64,000 bases of DNA from DASWJZ01 sp963814905 (GCA_963814905.1 CAWFEM010000001.1:112821-176820), one strand, 5' to 3'. Shown: positions 19,112-29,183, counted from the stretch's first letter. Notes: generated by a model not told the origin, from the sequence alone. A program made the numbers and translations.

Positions 19112-19181
19112 AACTACGGAGGGCGGCGGACCGAAGGCTCGCACCGGCCTTCCATCTGGCCCCTCTACGGACAGGACGCGC

Positions 19182-20705
19182 ATGGCCGGCACCACGAAAG
19201 CAGGCGAAAACGGCTTTTCGTCGCGGCATACCGCCATCCCGCCGCGCCGGGGCACGATTTCCGGCTACGCCCTCGCCGCCGCGGCCATCTTCGTGGCGTT
19301 GGCGGTGTACGCTCTGTTGAGGTCGGTGCTGGACGCGAATTCGCTGCTGCTCTTCTTCATTACCGCGGCAATCGTCGCAAGCGTCTTCGGTGGGCTGGGT
19401 CCCAGTCTTTTCGCGACGGTCCTGGGGGGTGCGATCGCGACGATCTTTTTGATCGCGCTGCAGCAGGGCAGCGCGGCAAATCTCGCCGCCTTCGGGGTGA
19501 TCGGGCTCGTGATTGCCGCCTGCGGCGAATGGCTGCAGCGGGTGCGGAACGACGCGGCGAGCGCCACCGCCGAGGCCAAACAGCGCGAAGCGCATCTCGG
19601 CTCGATCCTCGATACCGTCCCGGAGGCGATGATCGTGATCGACGAGGCCGGCACGATGCAGTCCTTCTCCAGTGCCGCCGAGCGGCTGTTCGGCTATTCG
19701 ACGGCCGAGGCGCTGGGCAGGAACGTCAGCATTCTGATGCCGGAGCCCTATCGCGGGGGCCACGACGGATACCTTGCGCGCTATCTCCGAACCGGTGAGC
19801 GAAGGATCATCGGAATCGGCCGCGTCGTCGTGGGCGAGCGGCGCGACGGCTCCACTTTTCCGATGGAGCTTGCCGTCGGCGAGATGCGGTCGGGCAACAG
19901 CCGCTTCTTCACCGGCTTCATCCGCGACCTGTCGGAGCGGCAGCAGACGGAAGCGCGGCTGCAGGAGCTGCAGTCGGAGCTCGTTCATATCTCGCGGCTG
20001 ACGGCGATGGGCGAAATGGCGTCCGCGCTGGCGCACGAGCTGAACCAGCCGCTTTCCGCCATCGCCAATTATCTGAAGGGCTCGAACCGGCTGATCGCCG
20101 ATCGGTCCGATCCGGAGTCCGTGCGCGTGCGCGAAGCCCTCGACAAGGCCGCGGCGCAGGCGCTGCGCGCCGGGGAGATCATCCGCCGGCTGCGCGACTT
20201 TGTGGCGCGCGGCGATACGGAGATGCGCAGCGAAAGCCTGAGCAAGCTCGTCGAGGAGGCGAGCGCGCTGGCGCTCGTCGGCGCCAAGCAGCATGGCGTG
20301 CGCGTCCGCTTCGATCTCGATCCAGGCGCCGACCTCGTCTATGCCGACAAGATCCAGGTGCAGCAGGTCTTTCTCAACCTGATGCGCAACGCCATCGAGG
20401 CGATGGCCGAGGCGGGTTCGCCGCGGCGTGAGCTTACGGTGCGCACGGCGGACATCGGAGCGGGTATGGTGGAGGCAAGCGTTGCCGATACGGGGCCTGG
20501 GATCGCGCCGGACGTCCAGGTGCGGCTCTTCCAGCCCTTCGTCACCACGAAACGGCAGGGGATGGGCGTGGGACTTTCGATATCGCGGACGATCATCGAG
20601 GCGCATGGCGGCACGCTGTCGGCTGCGCCCAACCCTGGCGGCGGCTGCATCTTCCGCCTGACGCTGCGGGCCGTCGATCCGGAGGACGCCAGACATGCCG
20701 GGTGA
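19182..20705 (+). CDS. fixL: Oxygen-sensing histidine kinase FixL
   Basis: FixL autophosphorylates when its haem loses oxygen and passes phosphate to FixJ. The 507-residue protein has an N-terminal membrane region (about residues 28-118), a haem-binding PAS domain with the proximal histidine in RGGHDGYLARYLRTGERR (His about 194) and the distal arginine region IIGIGR (about 214). Then follow the H-box AHELNQPLSAI (His about 285) and the HATPase boxes (NLMRNAIEA, DTGPGIAPD, GVGLSISR). All key residues are present. Its stop overlaps the start of fixJ by eleven bases. It is divergent from fixK. Confidence 0.93.
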   Translation: MAGTTKAGENGFSSRHTAIPPRRGTISGYALAAAAIFVALAVYALLRSVLDANSLLLFFITAAIVASVFGGLGPSLFATVLGGAIATIFLIALQQGSAANLAAFGVIGLVIAACGEWLQRVRNDAASATAEAKQREAHLGSILDTVPEAMIVIDEAGTMQSFSSAAERLFGYSTAEALGRNVSILMPEPYRGGHDGYLARYLRTGERRIIGIGRVVVGERRDGSTFPMELAVGEMRSGNSRFFTGFIRDLSERQQTEARLQELQSELVHISRLTAMGEMASALAHELNQPLSAIANYLKGSNRLIADRSDPESVRVREALDKAAAQALRAGEIIRRLRDFVARGDTEMRSESLSKLVEEASALALVGAKQHGVRVRFDLDPGADLVYADKIQVQQVFLNLMRNAIEAMAEAGSPRRELTVRTADIGAGMVEASVADTGPGIAPDVQVRLFQPFVTTKRQGMGVGLSISRTIIEAHGGTLSAAPNPGGGCIFRLTLRAVDPEDARHAG

Positions 20706-21312
20706 CGTTTACGTCTGCGTCATCGACGACGATGACGCGGTGCGCGATTCGCTGAGCTTCCTCCTGGAATCGGCGGGGATTGCCGCGCGCACCTTCGAAT
20801 CGCCGGCCGCCTTCCTCGCCGCGCAGCTGGACTCAGAACCCGGCTGCATCGTCACCGACATCCGCATGCCGGGGATGACGGGCACAGACCTGCTTCGCTC
20901 CCTGAAGGATTCGGGCCGCCGCATTCCCGCGATCGTCATCACCGGGCATGGCGACATCGCATTGGCGGTCGAGACCATGAAGCTCGGAGCCGTGGATTTC
21001 ATCGAAAAGCCCTTCTCCGACGACGTGCTCCTCGCCGCCGTGCGTGGCGCGCTCAGGGAACACCTGAGCGGCGAGGAAATCGACGCGGAGCGCGCGGCTG
21101 TCGGCGCGCGGCTGGCGACGCTTTCGGCGCGCGAGCGGCAGGTGCTGGACGGGCTGGTGACCGGCCATGCCAACAAGACGATCGCCCACGATCTCGGCAT
21201 CAGCCCGCGCACCGTTGAGGTCTATCGCGCCAACCTGATGACCAAGATGCAGGCGGCGAGCCTCTCCGATCTGGTGCGCATGGCGCTGCTCTCCCAGGGC
21301 TTCTCCGGCTGA
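20695..21312 (+). CDS. fixJ: FixJ response regulator
   Basis: The product (205 residues) has an N-terminal receiver domain with the acidic pocket DDDD (11-14), the phosphoacceptor Asp in VTDIRMPGMTG (about 55) and the conserved Lys in IEKPFSD (about 105). A LuxR-type helix-turn-helix follows (LSARERQVLDGLVTGHANKTIAHDLGISPRTVEVYRANLM). Phosphorylated by FixL, it should activate fixK. The overlap with fixL suggests translational coupling and a fixed ratio of the two proteins. Confidence 0.94.
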   Translation: MPGDVYVCVIDDDDAVRDSLSFLLESAGIAARTFESPAAFLAAQLDSEPGCIVTDIRMPGMTGTDLLRSLKDSGRRIPAIVITGHGDIALAVETMKLGAVDFIEKPFSDDVLLAAVRGALREHLSGEEIDAERAAVGARLATLSARERQVLDGLVTGHANKTIAHDLGISPRTVEVYRANLMTKMQAASLSDLVRMALLSQGFSG

Positions 21313-21331
21313 TTGTTTTCGCCGGCTCGAC

Positions 21332-21345
21332 TTGCGCCACATCAA
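21332..21345. promoter_or_regulatory. FixK-type box upstream of the lone receiver gene
   Basis: TTGCGCCACATCAA fits the relaxed FixK consensus TTG(A/C)-N6-(T/G)CAA. Its centre is 66 bases before the ATG of the receiver gene, so a -41.5 site would give a leader of about 25 bases. It begins 20 bases after the fixJ stop, which suggests the receiver gene has its own FixK-dependent promoter. Confidence 0.5.
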
Positions 21346-21404
21346 GGAAGCCTCCCGGAAGTCGCCGGAAAGTCTCCAATCGGGGGAATTGGTCGAGGCT
21401 CGGA

Positions 21405-21788
21405 ATGGAGCGTGTCGATCCGGACGGCACAAGGCCGACGATCGTGGTTGTGGACAACGACGCCGCCCTGCTCGGCGCGCTTCAGTTCGCACTCGAGCTT
21501 GAGGGCTACACTGTCGCCCCCTTCCGCAGCGCCGCGGAAGTGCTCGCCGAGAAACACCTGCCGGAGGCCGGCTGCCTGGTCATCGACTTCAATCTCGCCG
21601 GGACAAACGGGCTCGACCTCGTCGCGGCGTTGCGCAGCCGCTCCGTCGCGCTTCCCGCCATCCTCGTCGCCGGCTCCGCCTCGCCCGAACTGCGGCGACG
21701 CGCCGCCGCGGCGATGATGCCGGTCGTCGAAAAGCCGCTCCTCGGCAACGCGCTCCTGAACGCCATCCACGACACGTTGAAGCGCTGA
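21405..21788 (+). CDS. Single-domain response regulator (receiver only)
   Basis: This 127-residue protein is just a CheY-like receiver domain. It has the acidic residues VDNDA (about 16-20), the phosphoacceptor Asp in LVIDFNLAGTNGL (about 60) and the Lys in VVEKPLLG (about 108). No output domain follows. Placed directly after fixLJ and behind a FixK-type box, it may act as a phosphate sink or feedback modulator of FixL, analogous in role to FixT but not homologous to it; that is inference. Confidence 0.82.
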   Translation: MERVDPDGTRPTIVVVDNDAALLGALQFALELEGYTVAPFRSAAEVLAEKHLPEAGCLVIDFNLAGTNGLDLVAALRSRSVALPAILVAGSASPELRRRAAAAMMPVVEKPLLGNALLNAIHDTLKR

Positions 21789-21804
21789 CCGCGCCGGCGA
21801 GCGA

Positions 21805-22239
21805 TCAGAAATGCTCGCCGATCCGGAACGGCCCGTAGCGGGTGGAAGCGGAGACGAGATAGGCCGTCGACCAGCCGATCAGGAGCAGGCCGCTCACGCC
21901 CTCCAACGCCCCGAACAGGCGCCATTCCGGCGCCAGTATGATGTCGCCGTAGCCGAGCGTGGAGAAGGTGACGGCGGAAAAATAGAGCGCGTCGAGGAAG
22001 TCGGGCAGCGTTCCTAAGAAAAGATAGGCGCCGGCCCAGGTCCAGATTTCCACCGTGTGGATCAGGAAGAGGCCGAAGACCGTCGCCACGATCGCGATGG
22101 TCTTGCCGAATCCGTGCCGGTGCAGCCGCCCCCAGCGCACGATAGTCCCCATGACGTAGCCGAGCACCATCAGCCCGAACGTATGGGTGAAGACGTTGAT
22201 GGAGATGAGCAGCGTGCCAACCGCAAGCTCGGTGAACAT
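21805..22239 (-). CDS. Two-pore-domain K+-channel-like membrane protein
   Basis: The 144-residue protein has about four hydrophobic segments and, between the last two, the selectivity-filter sequence TLGYGD (about residues 94-99) preceded by ALYFSAVTFS. This is the Ion_trans_2 pore signature of potassium channels. There is no cytoplasmic RCK or cyclic nucleotide domain. It is 25 bases downstream of the small cytochrome c gene and probably in the same transcript, so its expression may follow FixK. Confidence 0.82.
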   Translation of the reverse strand: MFTELAVGTLLISINVFTHTFGLMVLGYVMGTIVRWGRLHRHGFGKTIAIVATVFGLFLIHTVEIWTWAGAYLFLGTLPDFLDALYFSAVTFSTLGYGDIILAPEWRLFGALEGVSGLLLIGWSTAYLVSASTRYGPFRIGEHF

Positions 22240-22264
22240 GCAAGAACCCTCCAGCCGACCGCCA

Positions 22265-22615
22265 TCATTGCGTCTGGATCGATTCCAGATAGGCGATGAT
22301 GTCGGCGACCTCGTCCGGCTCGAACGCGAATTCCGGCATTTCGGGGTGGCCGGTCAAAATCCCCTCCGCCAGCGCCTCCTGAAGGTCGCTCACCGGGTAG
22401 TTCTCGCCGAGCTCGCGGAAATGCGGAGCGGCGGCGAGCGGGCTATCGCCCTCCGTCCCCGTCGCGTGGCAGCGCCCGCAATTCGCCTCCAGGATGGCGC
22501 GACCGTTCGCGATATCGCCGGCGGCCCGTGCGTCGGAGACAATCGCGCCCGGTGCGAGCGCGTTGATGCCCAGAGCGACGGCGAGAAGAAGGGCGAGAGC
22601 AAGAAAGCGCGGCAT
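22265..22615 (-). CDS. Small class I cytochrome c, exported
   Basis: The protein (116 residues) has a Sec signal peptide (MPRFLALALLLAVALGINALA, cleavage near ARAAG), one haem-binding CGRCH motif and a downstream HPEMPEF segment that can supply the axial methionine. It is therefore a monohaem periplasmic electron carrier, similar to the small c-type cytochromes seen with micro-oxic respiration in rhizobia. A FixK-type box lies upstream and the K+-channel-like gene follows. The redox partner is not known. Confidence 0.9.
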   Translation of the reverse strand: MPRFLALALLLAVALGINALAPGAIVSDARAAGDIANGRAILEANCGRCHATGTEGDSPLAAAPHFRELGENYPVSDLQEALAEGILTGHPEMPEFAFEPDEVADIIAYLESIQTQ

Positions 22616-22692
22616 CGGTCGGTCCTCGAATCAGCGGACGTCTGAAATCTTACCGCCTTGCCGCCACGATCGGTGGTCGAACGCGGTTTGCC

Positions 22693-22706
22693 TTGATCTT
22701 TCTCAA
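22693..22706. promoter_or_regulatory. FixK-type box upstream of the cytochrome c gene
   Basis: TTGATCTTTCTCAA (read on the minus strand as TTGAGAAAGATCAA) matches TTGA-N6-TCAA. It is centred 84 bases upstream of the cytochrome c start, leaving a leader of about 43 bases for a -41.5 site. In the other direction it is only 30 bases from the ATPase start at 22730, too close for activation of that gene. Confidence 0.55.
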
Positions 22707-22729
22707 CTGGCGGGATTTGGTCTCCGCCC

Positions 22730-23920
<1,191 letters not shown>

Positions 23921-23988
23921 ATCCTCTTCGCCTAAGGTGAACGGCGCTTCGCATCGGTTTGTGCTATTCCAGGCCTGCGCGAGGGCGG

Positions 23989-25767
23989 ATGACCGAGACG
24001 CGGAAAATCGCAGCGATTCTGGTAGCGGACGTGGTCGGCTACAGCCGGCTCACGGCGGCCGATGAGGAGCGCACGCTTGCGCGGCTTCGAACGCTCCGCA
24101 GCGACCTTATCGACCCGATCATCGCCGTGCACCACGGACGCGTCGTCAAGCGGACGGGTGACGGAGCGATTGTCGAATTTCGCAGCGTGATCGAAGCTGT
24201 CCGCTGCGCTTCCGAAGTGCAGGACGGCATGGTCGAGCGGAATGCCGGCGTTCCGGCTGAGCGTCGTATCGAGTTTCGCATTGGCATCCATCTGGGCGAT
24301 GTCGTCGAGGAGAGCGACGGCGATCTGATGGGCGGCGGTGTCAACATCGCCGCGCGCCTGGAAGGCATTTGCGAGCCCGGCGGAGTTTGCATCTCCGAGG
24401 ACGCCTACCGACAGGTGCGCGATAAGGTCAAAGAGCAATTCATCGATCTCGGCGAGCAGGCCCTCAAGAACATTTCCCGGCCGATCCGCGCCTATCGCCT
24501 CGTGTCGGACCGGAGCGCAATCAAGCCCGAGGCGACAACAGCCGAAACGCCTGCATCGCAACTGGTGCTTCCCGAGAAGCCTTCGATTGCGGTCCTCCCC
24601 TTCCAGAACATGAGCGGCGACCCGGAACAGGAATACTTCGCCGACGGGATGGTCGAGGACATCATCACCGGGCTTTCGCGCATCAAATGGCTCTTCGTGA
24701 TCGCGCGCAATTCGAGCTTCATCTACAAGGGCAAACCGGTCGATGTGCGCCAAGTGGGGCGCGAGCTTGGCGTGCGCTATGTGCTGGAAGGCGGTGTGCG
24801 GAAGGCCGGAGCCCGCGTGCGCATTACGGCGCAACTGCTCGAAGCCGAAACCGGGGCGCACCTTTGGGCCGACAAATACGACGGCGCGTTGGAGGACGTG
24901 TTCGATCTGCAGGATCAGATCACGGACCAGGTCGTCGGCATCGTCGAGCCGAGCCTGCGGCAATCGGAGATTGAACGCTCGCGGCGAAAACGTCCCGAAA
25001 GCCTCGACGCCTACGATCTTTACCTTCGCGCCCTGCCCCACGTCGCCGCTCAAATGCCGGAGCACGCCAGAACCGCACTACCGTTGTTGGAGCGGGCGCT
25101 CAGATTGGACCCGGATTACGCCGCCGCCCACGCGCATATCGCGTGGTGTTATGAGCTATGCTTTACGCGCGGGGGATTTGACGAGGCGGACAGAAACGCC
25201 GCACTTTCCCACGCTCGCGCCACCATCGCCAGCAACACCGACGACGCGACGGCGCTGGCAGTCGCCGGATTTGTAACCGCTTTGTTGACGAAATGCGGCA
25301 GCGCAGATCACCAAGCAGCGCTGGGCGCAATCGACCGCGCTCTCTCGTTCAACACATCCTGTGCAATAGCGCTCTATCTGGGTGCACAAGCGCACGCATT
25401 GGCGGGACACCCCGAAAAGGCGACCTCTTTCGCGAACCGGGCGCTCCGGCTCAGTCCGTTCGATCTGATGGCATTCCAAGCGCACCTGGCGCTCGGCGAA
25501 GCCGCGGTGGTGGAAGGGCGCTATGGCGATGCGGCGCCGGCTTTCGCCGCCGCCGCCCAGGTGAATACGAACTTCAGCACCGCGTATTTCTATCAAGCCT
25601 TCGCGCTGGTGCTGGCCGGACGCAAGGAAGAGGCGATTCCGCCGCTCCGCCGAGGCTTGGAGCTCGAGCCGGGGTTTCGCATCCGGGTGTTCTCAATCAT
25701 CGGATTCGGGCCTCTCCTTGCAGAGAAGCTGATCGAGGGCGCACGCGCGCTAGGGCTGCCAGAATAG
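23989..25767 (+). CDS. Class III adenylate/guanylate cyclase with TolB-like and TPR domains
   Basis: The 592-residue protein begins with a class III cyclase domain (about 1-175) holding both metal aspartates (LVADVVGYSR and RTGDGAIVEF). It continues with a TolB-like segment (IAVLPFQNMSGDPEQEYFADG, about 195-320) and a C-terminal array of TPR-like helices (about 340-585). Such cyclase-TolB-TPR proteins are numerous in Hyphomicrobiales and make cyclic nucleotides in response to unknown cues. ATG 23989 has GAGGGCGG immediately upstream and is preferred to 23959. It is not clearly tied to its ABC-transporter neighbours. Confidence 0.9.
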   Translation: MTETRKIAAILVADVVGYSRLTAADEERTLARLRTLRSDLIDPIIAVHHGRVVKRTGDGAIVEFRSVIEAVRCASEVQDGMVERNAGVPAERRIEFRIGIHLGDVVEESDGDLMGGGVNIAARLEGICEPGGVCISEDAYRQVRDKVKEQFIDLGEQALKNISRPIRAYRLVSDRSAIKPEATTAETPASQLVLPEKPSIAVLPFQNMSGDPEQEYFADGMVEDIITGLSRIKWLFVIARNSSFIYKGKPVDVRQVGRELGVRYVLEGGVRKAGARVRITAQLLEAETGAHLWADKYDGALEDVFDLQDQITDQVVGIVEPSLRQSEIERSRRKRPESLDAYDLYLRALPHVAAQMPEHARTALPLLERALRLDPDYAAAHAHIAWCYELCFTRGGFDEADRNAALSHARATIASNTDDATALAVAGFVTALLTKCGSADHQAALGAIDRALSFNTSCAIALYLGAQAHALAGHPEKATSFANRALRLSPFDLMAFQAHLALGEAAVVEGRYGDAAPAFAAAAQVNTNFSTAYFYQAFALVLAGRKEEAIPPLRRGLELEPGFRIRVFSIIGFGPLLAEKLIEGARALGLPE

Positions 25768-25782
25768 ACGCGCGTCAATAGG

Positions 25783-26609
25783 CTAAGACACCCCCTTCGT
25801 CAGCCCCTGCACGAAATAGCGGTTCAGCGCGAGGGCGATCAGCACGATCGGGATGGTGGAGAAATGCGCCAGCGCGCCGAGCGTGCCCCAGGTTATGTCC
25901 TTGGTGCCGTAGGCGAGGAGGAGCGCCACGGAAATCGGCTTCGTCTCCGCCCGCGTCAGGAAGGCGCTGTAGAGGAAGTCGTTCCAGGCGAACATGATGC
26001 ACAGAAGCGCGCTCGCGATGATGCCCGGCACGACGAGCGGAAGCGCCACGCGGAAGAAGCTGCCGGGAAGCGTGCAGCCGTCGGTCAGCGCCGCCTCTTC
26101 AAGCTCCTTCGGCAGCGAACGGAAATAGGCGAACATCATCCATACGACAAACGCGGAGTTGAGCGTGGCGTTGATCAGGATCACCGCCCACCACGTGCCG
26201 AGAAGCCCGATGTCGCGCATCATCAGATAGAACGGCACCAGCGTCGCGACCGGCGGCACGGTGCGGATCGCCAGGAAGAAATAGGCGATCCCCACGGCGC
26301 GGCGGCTCTTTGGAGCGCGCCAGCGCGTAGCCGGCCGGGACGCCGATCAGCGAGAGACACCGCAACGGAGCCGAACGCGATGATCATGCTCGACTGCAAG
26401 AGGCTGAAAAGGTCGAAATAGCGGAAGACGCCGCGGAAATGGGCGAGCGTCGGCGAGAAGGCGAAGGTCGGCGGGAAGGAGAAGATGTCGCGCGTCGGCT
26501 TGTAGGCGGTGGTGACGAGCCAGGCGACCGGCACCAGGAAGACGACCACGATGGCGGCGAGCGCGATGCGCTCCGCTGCGATCGCGCGGGCGGGCGGGCG
26601 CCTGCTCAT
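25783..26609 (-). pseudogene. Carbohydrate ABC transporter permease (MalG-like), two frameshifts
   Basis: The product is a MalG/UgpE-class permease. Three pieces in successive frames make up one protein. The N-terminal piece ends with FGSVAVSL, the middle reads LIGVPAGYALARSKEPPR, and the last begins VGIAYFFLAIRTVPP and holds the EAALTDG coupling loop. The breaks are near 26345 and 26297, one extra base each. The total of 827 bases would give about 275 residues, the normal length. The sequence is otherwise conserved, so either recent inactivation or base-calling errors are possible. It lies seven bases after the first permease gene. Confidence 0.8.
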
Positions 26610-26616
26610 CGGGGCC

Positions 26617-27522
26617 TCATCGGGCGAGCTCGTTGGCGCGGCGGTCGGCGCTCCGGATCAGGAAGACGAAGATCAGCGAGAATACGGCGATGCAGGCGAT
26701 CATCGTGTTGGCGATCGCCGCGGCGAAGCCGACATTGAAGAACTGCAGCCCCTGCTTGACGCCGTAGATCATCAGCACGTCGGTCGCGTCGGCCGGCCCG
26801 CCGTTGGTGGTGGCGAAGACGATATCGAAGACGCGGAATGCGTCCATCGTTCGGAGCACCAGCGCCAGGAAGATCGCCGGCAGAAGCATCGGCATGATGA
26901 CGATGCGGAAACGCTGCGCCATCGTCGCGCCGTCGGCCTCCGCCGCCTCAAGCACATCGGTCGGGAGCGACTTCAGGCCGGCGAGCAGGATCAGCGCCAT
27001 GAACGGCGTCCACTGCCAGGCGTCGACCACGACCAGCGTGCCGAGCGCCGTCCCCGGATCGCCGAAGAAGCCGCGCGTCGGCGATATCCCCCAATGCGAA
27101 AGGTAGTAGCCGAGCATGCCGTAATCGGGCGCGAGCAGCGCACGGAAAACGAGGCCGACCACGATCGGCGTCACGGTCACCGGGATCAGGAGCAGCGCCA
27201 GGCAGACGCGCTGGAACGCGCTGTCGCGCCACAGAAGCAGCGCCAGTGCGAGGCCAAGCACGAACTCCACCCCGACCGCCGCGACGGTGAAGATCACGGT
27301 GGTGACGATGGAATTCCGCGCCGCCTCGTTGGTGAAGAGCGTGCGATAGTTTTCCAGCCCCACGAAGGCGCGCGCCGCCGGGCGAAGCAGGCTGTAGTCG
27401 TAGAACGAATAGACGAAGCCTTGCGCCAGCGGCCAGACGGCGACCGCGAGCACATAGAGAACCGCCGGCGCGCCGAGCAGGAAGAGGAAGATCTGGCGGC
27501 GACGCGTGAAGGAGAGCTTCAT
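26617..27522 (-). CDS. Carbohydrate ABC transporter permease (MalF-like)
   Basis: This 301-residue inner-membrane permease has six hydrophobic segments and the coupling loop EAAEADGATMAQRFRIVIMP (about residues 205-224), typical of MalF/UgpA permeases. I use ATG 27522 (MKLSFTRRRQIFLFLLG), which puts the basic segment at the N terminus; an in-frame ATG at 27567 would start inside the repeat region. It follows the binding-protein gene after a 200-base gap filled by an intergenic repeat. Confidence 0.88.
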   Translation of the reverse strand: MKLSFTRRRQIFLFLLGAPAVLYVLAVAVWPLAQGFVYSFYDYSLLRPAARAFVGLENYRTLFTNEAARNSIVTTVIFTVAAVGVEFVLGLALALLLWRDSAFQRVCLALLLIPVTVTPIVVGLVFRALLAPDYGMLGYYLSHWGISPTRGFFGDPGTALGTLVVVDAWQWTPFMALILLAGLKSLPTDVLEAAEADGATMAQRFRIVIMPMLLPAIFLALVLRTMDAFRVFDIVFATTNGGPADATDVLMIYGVKQGLQFFNVGFAAAIANTMIACIAVFSLIFVFLIRSADRRANELAR

Positions 27523-27571
27523 CGAAGGGTCGCCAGCAGGTCCGCGCTCAATCGAGCCCTTCCACACTCGT

Positions 27572-27671
27572 CGTCATGCCCGGACTTGATCCGGGCATCC
27601 ATTCCGTCGCGGCTCCGCATCCTCCACCCGTTACGGAATGGATTGCCGGGTCAAGCCCGGCAATGACGGCT
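27572..27671. repeat. Intergenic mosaic repeat between binding-protein and permease genes
   Basis: CGTCATGCCCGGACTTGATCC with GGGCATCCATTCCGT at the left is mirrored by ACGGAATGGATTGCCGGGTC and AAGCCCGGCAATGACG at the right. The two halves form one large imperfect hairpin with two smaller ones (CCCGG-A-CTTGATCCGGG type) nested within. This CGTCATGCCCGG...CGGGCATCCA element is abundant between genes in Hyphomicrobiales. Here it sits inside an operon and could protect the upstream binding-protein mRNA. Confidence 0.75.
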
Positions 27672-27722
27672 GCAAGAGCGCCCGCAGACTCTTCGTTCGA
27701 GGACGCTGCTCGCTTGCGCGCA

Positions 27723-29003
27723 CTAGAACAGCTTCTCCGCTTCCGTCTGCGCGTCGTCGAGCGCCTTCTGCGGCTCCACGTCGCCGACCAGCACCGCGTT
27801 CACCGCCGTTCCGAGGATGTCCTGGATCTGCGGATATTGCGGGATGCGCGGGCGGTAGTCGCCGTCGCCGTTCAGGAAGGTCTCGTCGAGCACCGGCAGG
27901 AACGGGAACTTGGCGAGAAGGTCCGCGTCGTGCGTCTCGCTGATCCGGAGATAGGAGCTGGCGCCCTTCATGTTCATCTCCTTGTGGACCGCCGGGCTGG
28001 TGATCCACTTGATGAACGCCCAGGCTGCGTCCTGCTTCTCGGCATCGATGTCGGCATTGATCGCAAGACCCCAGCCGCCGACGCCGTATTTCTTCGGCAG
28101 GCCCTCGCCCGGAGGCGCGAGCTTGATGCCGTATTTGCCCACCACCTTGGACTGCTCGGGATCGCCGTAGCCGGCGGCGCCCACCGACCAGGTCTGCATG
28201 TTGGCGACCAGGCCCTGGCGGAAACTCTCCTCGCGGCCGCCCCAGTCGTAGTCGGCAGCACCCGGAGGCGCGGCCTTGTCGAAAAGCTCCTTGTAGATTT
28301 CAAGGCTCTTCACGTTGGCGGCGGAATTCAGGACCGGCTTGCCGTCGGCATCGACGATCGAGCCGCCCATCTGGGCGTTGTACTGCATCCAGTCCTGCGC
28401 CACCGCCGGGCCTTTCTGGCCGTTGGCGACGAAGCCGTAGATGGGCTTCGAGGGATCGGTGAGCTTGATCGCGTCGGCGACGAGCGCCTCCATCGTGTCG
28501 GGCGGCTGAAGGCCCGCCTCCTCGTAGAGGTCGGTGCGATAGGCGAGCACGTTGGCGTAGCCGGCGAAGGGGAACGCCACCTGCTTGCCGTCGTAATTGC
28601 CGAGCGCGTCCATCAGGATCGGGTAGATGTCGTCGACGTTGATCTCGGCCGCGTCGCGCTTGATCAGGTCGGAGAGCTCCACCGTCCAACCGCTCTCGGC
28701 GAACTGTCCAGCCCAGACGATATCCATCGTGACGACGTCGTAGCCCTTGGTGTCGCCGATGAAGTCCGATGTCACCTTGGTCAGGAGCTCCGGATAGGAG
28801 AGGATGTCGACCTTGACGGTCGCGCCCGTCGCTTCCTCGAATTGCGGAGCGAGATCGGCCATCACCGCGGCGAACTGGTCGTTCTGCGATGCGACGTTCA
28901 AGGTGATGCCCGTATAAGGCTTATCCTGCGCCTGGCCCGGCGCAATAAGCGTGAGAGAAACCGCGGACGCGGCTGCGACCGCGACAGGAAACCGCCATTT
29001 CAT
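27723..29003 (-). CDS. Carbohydrate ABC transporter periplasmic binding protein
   Basis: The protein (426 residues) has a Sec signal peptide (MKWRFPVAVAAASAVSLTLIA, cleavage near GQAQD) and the fold of extracellular solute-binding family 1. Segments such as YDVVTMDIVWAGQFAESGW and FPFAGYANVLAYRTDLYEEAG are typical of sugar-binding proteins of this class. ATG 29003 has GGAGG five bases upstream, so the GTG at 29015 is not used. It is the first gene of a binding protein-MalF-MalG operon that lacks its own ATPase gene. The sugar is not identifiable. Confidence 0.88.
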   Translation of the reverse strand: MKWRFPVAVAAASAVSLTLIAPGQAQDKPYTGITLNVASQNDQFAAVMADLAPQFEEATGATVKVDILSYPELLTKVTSDFIGDTKGYDVVTMDIVWAGQFAESGWTVELSDLIKRDAAEINVDDIYPILMDALGNYDGKQVAFPFAGYANVLAYRTDLYEEAGLQPPDTMEALVADAIKLTDPSKPIYGFVANGQKGPAVAQDWMQYNAQMGGSIVDADGKPVLNSAANVKSLEIYKELFDKAAPPGAADYDWGGREESFRQGLVANMQTWSVGAAGYGDPEQSKVVGKYGIKLAPPGEGLPKKYGVGGWGLAINADIDAEKQDAAWAFIKWITSPAVHKEMNMKGASSYLRISETHDADLLAKFPFLPVLDETFLNGDGDYRPRIPQYPQIQDILGTAVNAVLVGDVEPQKALDDAQTEAEKLF

Positions 29004-29183
29004 GTGAACCTCCACCGTTTACCCGCCGACGTCGCGCCCGAACTTCCTCGGCATGGACAGCTTTCATAGGGCATGGGTCGGCAATGAGTTTATCGGGGGA
29101 GTCTATCGGCGGCTGTCTTGGGCGGCGGAATTGCGCTAACGATACGGACGACATATTTCGTCGAGAGGACGAGAGGAACCGCG

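Noticed and set aside
22693..22706. FixK activation of the UgpC-type ATPase gene
   Set aside because: The box centre is only about 30 bases upstream of the ATPase start codon, too close for a -41.5 site; the cytochrome c gene on the other strand fits better.
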